Positions 1 through 5,118 of a stretch of 5,412 nucleotides of DNA are shown one piece after another. Each line of letters starts with the position of its first letter. Within the stretch, counting starts at the first letter, position 1. This DNA is from Nitrospinota bacterium. GTDB lineage: Bacteria > Nitrospinota > Nitrospinia > Nitrospinales > Nitrospinaceae. The stretch is taken from contig JAPUGN010000098.1 of the NCBI GenBank assembly GCA_027298165.1, forward strand, positions 1 to 5,412, written 5' to 3'. The notes beneath the pieces were generated by a model. The model made no database searches. It saw nothing but the letters and a program-made list of their open reading frames with translations, and was not told the origin of the DNA. The position numbers and the translations under genes were made by a program.

Positions 1-161
1 AGGAGACGCAGATACAGACCCAGGGCTAGCATGGTGCCCAGGGCATCGGCATCGGGGTAGGCGCTGAATAGAAAATGGCGGTTCTGGCGAAACCGCTCGA
101 TCGCACGTTCGCGATTCTCACGCCAGCGTTCGCCGGACATGGGAACTTTCAGATTGAGCAT
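1..161 (-). CDS. DHH-family phosphoesterase-like protein (NrnA-like), N-terminal part, cut by window edge
   Basis: Only the first 53 codons are visible and the reading frame leaves the window open. The start is ATG at 161-159, preceded by a purine-rich GAGGGGAAGGGG stretch that can serve as ribosome binding site. After a basic, Arg-rich first helix (residues about 11-27) comes a hydrophobic strand and the segment SAYPDADALGTM (about 33-44), followed by a Leu-rich helix. This order matches the first metal-binding motif of DHH phosphoesterases of the NrnA/RecJ type (H-x-x-P-D-x-D-A-x-G-S), which hydrolyse short oligonucleotides or phosphoadenosine phosphate. The two Asp residues of PDAD are kept, but the usual His three residues before the Pro is Ser here. 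The gene starts 72 nt after the zinc-ribbon protein gene and could be its operon partner. Family assignment rests on one motif and is moderate; substrate cannot be inferred. Confidence 0.5.
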   Translation of the reverse strand, partial: MLNLKVPMSGERWRENRERAIERFRQNRHFLFSAYPDADALGTMLALGLYLRL

Positions 162-233
162 GACGGAAGCCCCTTCCCCTCGGGGGGTCGTTGGAATGAC
201 AGGATTGGCAGAGCCCAGAAGGCAGGGCGCCGT

Positions 234-650
234 TTAATTGTTCCCGGGATCCTGATCGAAAATTTCGTTGTAATCTTCCTTCGACCCGACATCGGACACA
301 TCCGGACGGCACCAGTCGTGGTTCGGGTCGACCTGTTCATTTTTGTCGAAGGCACCGGCTTTTTCCGCATTTTCATAAAACGTGGATTGAGCGATAGCCC
401 TTATATTGAGACTCTGGCACCGGCAGGCGGTCTTCCCCATTTCGAATGGGGTGTCCTTGGAAAGGCAAAGAACGAAACCGCAATCGTTGCACCGGTATTC
501 GTTGTGCGTCTTGTTGAAATCGGGTTGGACCAACCGCGCGCGGCACTGGTTGCAGACCGCCATGAATCTGGGGGTGTAGTCAGAGAAAATATTTTCCACC
601 CCGCAATCCGCACATTCAATCAGTAAATCATGAGGCTCTTCGATTCCCAT
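234..650 (-). CDS. Cysteine-rich double zinc-ribbon-like protein, function unknown
   Basis: This is a 138-aa soluble protein. ATG at 650 is preferred over an upstream in-frame TTG at 671, because TAGGAG lies 7 nt before the ATG and the TTG leaves almost no room after the preceding gene. Cysteines fall in pairs: C13-x2-C16 with C33-x2-C36, then C54-x2-C57 with C62 and C76-x-C78. The first set has the spacing of a four-Cys zinc ribbon (CADCG and CNQC knuckles). The second (CNDCG, then CRC) looks like another ribbon with a shortened last knuckle. The tail from about residue 100 is acidic and probably disordered (Asp/Asn/Glu-rich, one more Cys at 114). There is no signal peptide or membrane segment. 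I do not recognise the family; metal binding is inferred from Cys spacing only. It lies 32 nt downstream of the ferritin-like gene and 72 nt upstream of the DHH-like gene, on the same strand. Confidence 0.75.
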   Translation of the reverse strand: MGIEEPHDLLIECADCGVENIFSDYTPRFMAVCNQCRARLVQPDFNKTHNEYRCNDCGFVLCLSKDTPFEMGKTACRCQSLNIRAIAQSTFYENAEKAGAFDKNEQVDPNHDWCRPDVSDVGSKEDYNEIFDQDPGNN

Positions 651-657
651 ACTTCGT

Positions 658-663
658 CTCCTA
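658..663 (-). promoter_or_regulatory. Ribosome binding site that fixes the start of the zinc-ribbon protein gene
   Basis: Read on the minus strand this is TAGGAG followed by seven bases and then ATG at 650. It is a near-ideal Shine-Dalgarno sequence and decides for the 138-aa form over a 145-aa form starting at TTG 671. Confidence 0.7.
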
Positions 664-682
664 CCAACCAAAGGTCACTGAA

Positions 683-1009
683 TCAGGAATCAGCATTGTC
701 CTCGCCCATTGTGGACTGGGACATATCAAAACCCATTTTCTCCAGATCGCCTTTGGAAAAGGGACACTTGCCGGCCGTCAGTTTCTCGGCGCCAGTTTGG
801 GGGGCGGCCTCTTCTTTTTCGACATCGCCCGCTTCCGCTATGATCATCCAAGACAGCGTGTCGATTTTCTGCTGCTTGTCGTCGGCGTATTCTTTCAGGG
901 TCTTTTTTGTTTCCTCGTGGACGGCGTTGTCCATGGCAATGATATATTGATCGAGAGCCTGTTGCTCGTATTCGACAGCCTGCTTTAATGCGTCGATGGA
1001 AGTAGGCAT
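683..1009 (-). CDS. Small ferritin/rubrerythrin-like helical protein, probably without a di-iron site
   Basis: This is a 108-aa protein with ATG at 1009, preceded by AAGGAG with a 10-nt gap. Residues about 4-30 and 31-58 form two amphipathic helices. Their pattern (E15-QQALDQY22 in helix 1, then KKTLKEYADDKQQKIDTL in helix 2) resembles the first two helices of a rubrerythrin/ferritin-like four-helix bundle, where E-x6-Y and E-x2-H carry the iron ligands. The Glu of helix 1 is present. The E-x2-H of helix 2 reads K45-x2-K48, so a classical di-iron centre is unlikely unless another residue substitutes. With only two helices it would need to dimerise to make a bundle. Residues about 60-78 are an acidic/Ala-rich linker, and the tail has a GKCPFSKGDLEKMGF segment with the only Cys (82). 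The function is unknown; the family link is a fold-level inference. It is the first gene of the left-going group. Confidence 0.7.
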   Translation of the reverse strand: MPTSIDALKQAVEYEQQALDQYIIAMDNAVHEETKKTLKEYADDKQQKIDTLSWMIIAEAGDVEKEEAAPQTGAEKLTAGKCPFSKGDLEKMGFDMSQSTMGEDNADS

Positions 1010-1058
1010 AACTGATAGTCTCCTTCTGGATAGATGGCCTGGAAATAAGTTTTATAGG

Positions 1059-1088
1059 AATATATCAAAAAGTAGCGGGAAATGACAA
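1059..1088 (-). promoter_or_regulatory. Predicted sigma70-type promoter of the left-going gene group
   Basis: On the minus strand TTGTCA (1088-1083) is followed after 18 bases by TATATT (1064-1059). Each hexamer is one mismatch from consensus. Transcription would begin near 1052, giving a leader of about 40 nt that contains the AAGGAG site of the ferritin-like gene. A second possible -10, TATAAA, lies a few bases further on. The call is based on pattern only. Confidence 0.5.
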
Positions 1089-1099
1089 GCAAAACCCCC

Positions 1100-1152
1100 C
1101 CGGCCCTCAAGAACGGGACCCCCCGGCCATACGGAGGGAACGGCCGGGCCGG
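1100..1152. repeat. GC-rich block with two competing inverted repeats
   Basis: CCCGGCC (1122-1128) can pair with GGCCGGG (1142-1148) around a 13-base loop. Alternatively CCGGCCC (1100-1106) can pair with GGGCCGG (1146-1152). Both use 1146-1148, so they exclude each other. There is no T-tract after either, so neither is a standard intrinsic terminator. The block lies between the two divergent promoters, where it could be a protein-binding region or, if transcribed from further upstream, a leader structure. Such pairings also arise by chance in GC-rich DNA. Confidence 0.35.
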
Positions 1153-1169
1153 CATCTTCTTCGCCGCAC

Positions 1170-1192
1170 CGGTTTACAATCCCCCGAAACCG
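1170..1192. repeat. Small inverted repeat overlapping the hut promoter (operator candidate)
   Basis: CGGTTT (1170-1175) and AAACCG (1187-1192) are perfect inverted copies with an 11-base spacer and half-site centres 17 bp apart. They overlap the -35 hexamer and the spacer of the predicted hut promoter, which is where a dimeric repressor would act. Six-base arms are short, and no regulator gene is in the window. Confidence 0.3.
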
Positions 1193-1201
1193 TTCTATAA
1201 A
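1173..1201 (+). promoter_or_regulatory. Predicted sigma70-type promoter of the hut operon
   Basis: TTTACA (1173-1178) and TATAAA (1196-1201) are 17 bases apart, each one mismatch from consensus. Transcription would start around 1208, one or two bases before the hutG ATG at 1210. The purine-rich AAAGGGG that would otherwise act as ribosome binding site overlaps the -10 hexamer. So either this promoter makes a leaderless message, or the working promoter is further upstream and the hexamers are fortuitous. Confidence 0.4.
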
Positions 1202-1209
1202 GGGGTATT

Positions 1210-2130
1210 ATGGCTGACGATCGGAAACTGGCAGACATCATCCAGAAAGGACAGGAAGGACAGGTCGTCCTCCTGGGGTTCCCCTGCGACGCCGGGGTGG
1301 AGATCAACGGGGGACGCGTCGGGGCCCGTCACGGCCCGGAAAAGTTCCGCTCCTGCATGCGCCGTTACGGCACCGTCGACAACCCGGAAGTGAATATCGA
1401 CTTGTCCGGCATCAGGATTGCCGATGCCGGAGATATCCCCGCCGACCTGCCGCTTGAAGCTTCCCATACCGCACTGACTGAAAAAACGGCATCCATTATT
1501 CAGAACGGCGGCATCCCCTTCGTCGTCGGCGGTGGCAACGACCAGTCCTATTCCAACGCCTGCGCCCTGCTCGACGCGAAACCGGACATTCCGGTCGGCG
1601 TCATCAATATCGACGCGCACCTCGACGTGCGCCCCCTGATCGACGGCCAGGCCCACAGCGGTTCGCCATTCCGCCTGCTCCTGGAGGACCCCCGCTTTTC
1701 GGGATCGCAGTTCATTGAATTCGCCGCTCAGGGTAGCCAGGTCAGCCGCGAGCACGCTCGCTATGTGAAAGAAAAAAAAGCGCAGATCATCTGGTTTTCG
1801 GAGGTGGCGCGCATCGATGCCGCGGCCGGAGCATTCCGCGGAGCCCTGGGCCGGCTCGCCTGGGAATGCGATTCCCTGTTCGTCAGTTTCGATCTGGACT
1901 CCATCCGTGCGTCCGAGGCCCCCGGTGTGTCCTGCCCCGGCATCATGGGTCTGCGCGCCAAGGAAGCGTTCGAGATGGCGTTCGCCGCCGGGGCACACCC
2001 CAAAGTCCACCTGTTCGACCTGTCGGAATACAATCCCATCATCGAAGAAGAGTTAACCGGACGCCTCGCGGTCGGTATCTTCTACCATTTCTGCCTCGGC
2101 GTCGCCTCGCGAAGGAAAGTTGCGTCATGA
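1210..2130 (+). CDS. hutG: Arginase-family formimidoylglutamase-like protein (HutG-like)
   Basis: This 306-aa protein is in the usual range for ureohydrolases. HutG hydrolyses N-formimidoyl-L-glutamate to glutamate and formamide, the last step of the short histidine-degradation route, in the cytoplasm. Family landmarks in order are GFPCDAGVEINGGRVGARHGP (21 residues, about 23-43; key residues the G/R-x-G-A-x-x-GP pattern), GGGND (107-111), INIDAHLDVRP (132-142, metal ligands D135, H137, D139), HSGSPF (149-154), SFDLDS (226-231, D228 and D230) and DLSEYNP (270-276). The arginase-family His of GG-x-H is Asn110 here, so one Mn site loses a standard ligand. The D-P of the D-x-D-x-x-D-P motif is also altered. 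The start ATG is the only Met before the conserved core, with AAAGGGG just upstream. Its stop overlaps the hutU start by 4 nt, which supports a hut role over arginase or agmatinase. Catalytic competence is uncertain. Confidence 0.8.
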   Translation: MADDRKLADIIQKGQEGQVVLLGFPCDAGVEINGGRVGARHGPEKFRSCMRRYGTVDNPEVNIDLSGIRIADAGDIPADLPLEASHTALTEKTASIIQNGGIPFVVGGGNDQSYSNACALLDAKPDIPVGVINIDAHLDVRPLIDGQAHSGSPFRLLLEDPRFSGSQFIEFAAQGSQVSREHARYVKEKKAQIIWFSEVARIDAAAGAFRGALGRLAWECDSLFVSFDLDSIRASEAPGVSCPGIMGLRAKEAFEMAFAAGAHPKVHLFDLSEYNPIIEEELTGRLAVGIFYHFCLGVASRRKVAS

Positions 2131-3845
2131 AGGGAAAAGCCTCCTCAAGTTCCGGTGCGCGTCCCATGGCCATGAACCTCCGTCCGAAAAAAGCGCCGCG
2201 TGCGTCCACCTCACTGAAACTCAAATGCGCCGACTGGGACACGGAAGCCGCCCTGCGTATGCTCCAGAACAATCTTGACGACCGCGTCGCGCTTGACTGG
2301 CAACAGCTGATCGTCTACGGCGGCACCGGCCGCGCCGCCCGTAACTGGCAGGAATACCACCGCATCGTCGCCGAACTCAAACGCCTCAAACCAGACGAAA
2401 CCCTGTGCGTGCAATCCGGCAAACCGGTGTACATCGCGCCGACGCACCCGGAAGCGCCGCGTGTCATCATCGCTAATTCCAATCTCGTGTCCAGCCACGC
2501 CACGCAGGAGCATTTCGACCACCTCGACCGGCTGGGTCTCATGATGTATGGCCAGATGACGGCGGGCAGCTGGATCTACATCGGCACCCAGGGCATTCTG
2601 CAGGGCACCTACGAAACCTTCGGCGCCTGCGGGCGGATCGATTTCAAATCGCACAGCCTGAAGGGGAGATGGATCGTGACCGCAGGACTCGGCAACATGG
2701 GCAGCGCGCAACCCCTGGCGGGCACCATGAACGAGGCCTGTGTCCTGGTGGCCGAGGTCAACCCGGCGCAAATCAAACGCCGCCTCAAAGAGGGTTACCT
2801 CGACCGATCGGCGGCCACCCTGCAAGAAGCGTTAGCCATCATCGATGAAGGACTGGCGAACCAAACACCCGTGAGTGTCGGACTACTGGCCAACGGCGCC
2901 ACCCTCGCCCGGCAACTGCTCGACCTGAAACGCATCCCGGATATCGTCACCGACCAGACTCCGGCGCACAACCTCATGGATTACGTGCCGGAGGGCAAGG
3001 ATTTCTCGACGCTGATGAAACTCAAGGCGCGCGATCCGGACGAATACTGCAAGCGTTCGCTGGCCACCGCCGTCAAACACACCCAAGCGATGATCGATCT
3101 GCAGAAAAAAGGTGCGGTGGTGTTCGACTACGGCAACAACCTGCGCGGGCAGGCGGAACTCGGCGGCCTCCAAGTGCGCAAACCCGATGGTACGTTTACC
3201 TATCCCGGTTTTGTTCCCGCCTATGTTCGTCCGCTGTTCTGCGAAGGCCAGGGACCCTTTCGCTGGGCCATCCTTTCCGGCAGAAAAAAAGATCTGTGGA
3301 CCGTCGATCAGGCGGTGATCGACACCTTCCCAAAAAAGAAAGCCCTGCACCGCTGGATCGAAAAGGCGCAGGTCCGGGTGCCGAGATTGGGTTTGCCAAC
3401 GCGTGTCTGTTGGCTGGGTTACGGCGAACGCGCGAAAATGGGACAGGTCATGAACGATCTCGTGAAGAAAAAGAAAGTGGCCGCGCCAATAGTCATCGGA
3501 CGCGACCATCTCGACTGCGGGAGCGTGGCATCCCCTAACCGGGAAACGGAAGCCATGCGTGACGGCAGTGACGCGGTGGCGGACTGGCCTTTACTTAATT
3601 TCGCGGTCAACGCCGTCTCCGGCGCGAGCTGGGTGAGTTTTCATCACGGCGGCGGCGTTGGTATCGGCAACTCCCTGCACGCCGGGATGGTCATCGTCGC
3701 CGACGGCTCGAAACAAAAAGCGGCGCGGCTGGAACGGGTGCTCACCAATGATCCGGGCTTGGGGGTTGCCCGGCACGTCGATGCGGGGTACGATATCGCC
3801 AAGGCCGTCGCCCGGAAAAGAAAAGTCCATCTTCCCAAACCCTGA
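2127..3845 (+). CDS. hutU: Urocanate hydratase (urocanase)
   Basis: This 572-aa cytoplasmic enzyme adds water to urocanate to give 4-imidazolone-5-propionate, using tightly bound NAD+ as electrophile. It shows VYGGTGRAARNW (63-74), TAGSWIYIGTQGILQGTYET (145-164), the glycine-rich TAGLGNMGSAQPLA (185-198), QTPAHN (277-282), YPGFVPAYVRPLFCEG (359-374), LGLPTRVCW (421-429), GRDHLDCGSVASPNRETEA (458-476) and HHGGGVGIGNSLHAGMV (506-522). C428 aligns with the Cys of the family signature (F-Q-G-L-P-x-R-I-C-W), implicated in catalysis in the Pseudomonas putida enzyme. It is slightly longer than the usual 550-560 residues because of a Ser/Lys/Arg-rich N-terminus of about 20 residues. The start at 2127 is chosen because it forms an ATGA overlap with the hutG stop and follows GAAGGA. 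Met14 and Met16 lack a good ribosome binding site. The open frame continues upstream to 1866 but that part is inside hutG. In the glycine-rich motif, Asn190 and Ser193 replace the usual Gly residues. Confidence 0.96.
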   Translation: MKGKASSSSGARPMAMNLRPKKAPRASTSLKLKCADWDTEAALRMLQNNLDDRVALDWQQLIVYGGTGRAARNWQEYHRIVAELKRLKPDETLCVQSGKPVYIAPTHPEAPRVIIANSNLVSSHATQEHFDHLDRLGLMMYGQMTAGSWIYIGTQGILQGTYETFGACGRIDFKSHSLKGRWIVTAGLGNMGSAQPLAGTMNEACVLVAEVNPAQIKRRLKEGYLDRSAATLQEALAIIDEGLANQTPVSVGLLANGATLARQLLDLKRIPDIVTDQTPAHNLMDYVPEGKDFSTLMKLKARDPDEYCKRSLATAVKHTQAMIDLQKKGAVVFDYGNNLRGQAELGGLQVRKPDGTFTYPGFVPAYVRPLFCEGQGPFRWAILSGRKKDLWTVDQAVIDTFPKKKALHRWIEKAQVRVPRLGLPTRVCWLGYGERAKMGQVMNDLVKKKKVAAPIVIGRDHLDCGSVASPNRETEAMRDGSDAVADWPLLNFAVNAVSGASWVSFHHGGGVGIGNSLHAGMVIVADGSKQKAARLERVLTNDPGLGVARHVDAGYDIAKAVARKRKVHLPKP

Positions 3846-3861
3846 CCGACAAGGGGACCTC

Positions 3862-5094
3862 ATGAGCGGCATTGACTGTTTCCGCAATATCGGCCAACTG
3901 GTGCAGGCCGACGCCTCCACCCAGCCGGGTATCCGCCTCCGCAAAAACTGTGCCCTGCTGGTGCAGGACGGGCGTGTGCACAAAATCCTGAAGGACTCGG
4001 AAATAAAATCCTCTAAAGGCTACACGAAGGTCATCGACTGCGAAGGCCGGGCCGTGGTACCGGGTTTCGTTGACTGCCACACACATCTCATCTATGCCGG
4101 CGAGCGCAAGGACGAAATGGTCGAACGCATGAGCGGCGTTCCCTACCTGGAAATCCTCGAAAAGGGCGGGGGCATTTTGAACACCGTCCGGGCCACGCGC
4201 CGTGCAACGGAGAATGAGTTGTTCGACGCCGCCCGAAAACGCATGAAGCGGATGATGGCGCTCGGCACCACGGCGTTCGAGATCAAATCCGGCTACGGAC
4301 TCAACCTCAATTGCGAAATGAAAATGCTGACCGTCGGCAAAAAACTGCGCGCCTCGCTCAAAGTACCGGTCACCCTCACCTACCTCGGCGCGCACGCGGT
4401 TCCGGAGGGCGAAGACCGGGAGGCCTACCTGGAGGAAATCATCGAACACCTGCCGCGCTTTCGGACTCTGGCGGACGGGATCGACATCTTCTGCGAAAAA
4501 GACGTGTTCACCGTAGCGGACCTGCGAAGATTGTTCCTGCAAGCTAAACTTTTAGGATTTAACCTGCGCGCGCACGTCGAGGAGTTTTCGCACCAGGGCG
4601 GATGTTTTGAAGCGGCCAAACTGGGAGCCCTGTCGTGCGACCATCTCGAGCACGCCGCCCCGCGAGACATCCAGGCCATGCACGCGGCGGGCACCACGGC
4701 GGTGCTGATGCCGGGGGTCACCCTGTTTCTCGGCGGGGAAAAACATCCGCTGTCACATTCCATGCTCGACGCCGGAGTGACCCTCGCTTTGGCGACCGAC
4801 TGCAATCCCGGCAGTTGCCCCACCTACAACATGCAGACGGTGTTGACGCTGGCGGCGTCGATGTATCGTCTCACTCCCGAGCAGGCACTGGCGGCGGGAA
4901 CGTATGGCTCCGCGAAAGCGTTGGACGCGGAAAAAGATTACGGTGGCCTGCTCCCCAAACAGCGCGCCGATTTCAACCTCCTCAAGACGAACGATTACCG
5001 CGACATGTTTTATTACTTCGGAGAGAATTTCGTCGACGCCACCTACATCGCCGGCAAAAAATTCAGAGCCCCAAAAGACCCGGCCACACAATAA
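3862..5094 (+). CDS. hutI: Imidazolonepropionase
   Basis: This 410-aa amidohydrolase-superfamily enzyme hydrolyses 4-imidazolone-5-propionate to N-formimidoyl-L-glutamate. Its length is typical. Visible landmarks are PGFVDCHTHL (67-76, metal ligands H73 and H75), GGGILNTVRATR (102-113), EIKSGYGL (140-147), TYLGAHAVPEGE (173-184, H178), RAHVEEFSHQGG (236-247, metal ligand H238 and E241), DHLEH (260-264) and ALATDCNPGSCPT (309-321, metal ligand D313). All metal and substrate positions I know for the family are present, so it should be active. The start ATG at 3862 has AAGGGGA (3851-3857) five bases before it and lies 16 nt after the hutU stop, so the two are cotranscribed. An in-frame extension back to 3658 would lie inside hutU and is not used. 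Its product feeds the HutG-like enzyme at the head of the operon. Confidence 0.96.
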   Translation: MSGIDCFRNIGQLVQADASTQPGIRLRKNCALLVQDGRVHKILKDSEIKSSKGYTKVIDCEGRAVVPGFVDCHTHLIYAGERKDEMVERMSGVPYLEILEKGGGILNTVRATRRATENELFDAARKRMKRMMALGTTAFEIKSGYGLNLNCEMKMLTVGKKLRASLKVPVTLTYLGAHAVPEGEDREAYLEEIIEHLPRFRTLADGIDIFCEKDVFTVADLRRLFLQAKLLGFNLRAHVEEFSHQGGCFEAAKLGALSCDHLEHAAPRDIQAMHAAGTTAVLMPGVTLFLGGEKHPLSHSMLDAGVTLALATDCNPGSCPTYNMQTVLTLAASMYRLTPEQALAAGTYGSAKALDAEKDYGGLLPKQRADFNLLKTNDYRDMFYYFGENFVDATYIAGKKFRAPKDPATQ

Positions 5095-5096
5095 AC

Positions 5097-5118
5097 CCGG
5101 AACACGGATTTGTTCTGG
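5097..5118. terminator. Hairpin between convergent genes, possible bidirectional terminator
   Basis: CCGGAACA (5097-5104) pairs with TGTTCTGG (5111-5118) over 8 bp, one of them G-U, around the 6-base loop CGGATT. It fills the 24-nt gap between the hutI stop and the stop of the leftward exporter gene. T-tracts are weak on both sides (TTATG rightwards, GTTTATT leftwards), so it may be a poor or Rho-assisted terminator. Confidence 0.45.

Noticed and set aside
202..233. Possible hairpin after the zinc-ribbon gene (GCCC...GGGC)
   Set aside because: Only a 4-bp stem and no T-tract, too weak to call a terminator.
75..626. Plus-strand open frame (183 codons) opposite the DHH-like and zinc-ribbon genes
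   Set aside because: The minus strand has Cys-pair motifs and ribosome binding sites, while the plus-strand translation has neither a motif nor a convincing start.
1195..2010. Long minus-strand open frame (271 codons) antisense to hutG
   Set aside because: It lies wholly opposite a gene with clear family motifs, its translation shows no recognisable domain, and GC-rich genes often leave the opposite strand open.
1866..2126. Upstream extension of the hutU frame
   Set aside because: This part overlaps conserved arginase-family sequence of hutG and has no urocanase similarity; the ATG at 2127 has the ribosome binding site and ATGA coupling.
3658..3861. Upstream extension of the hutI frame
   Set aside because: It overlaps the conserved C-terminus of urocanase; the ATG at 3862 has AAGGGGA and begins where the family similarity fits.
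3742..4542. Minus-strand open frame (266 codons) antisense to hutU/hutI
   Set aside because: It spans the junction of two well-supported plus-strand genes and has no recognisable motif; it is a composition shadow.
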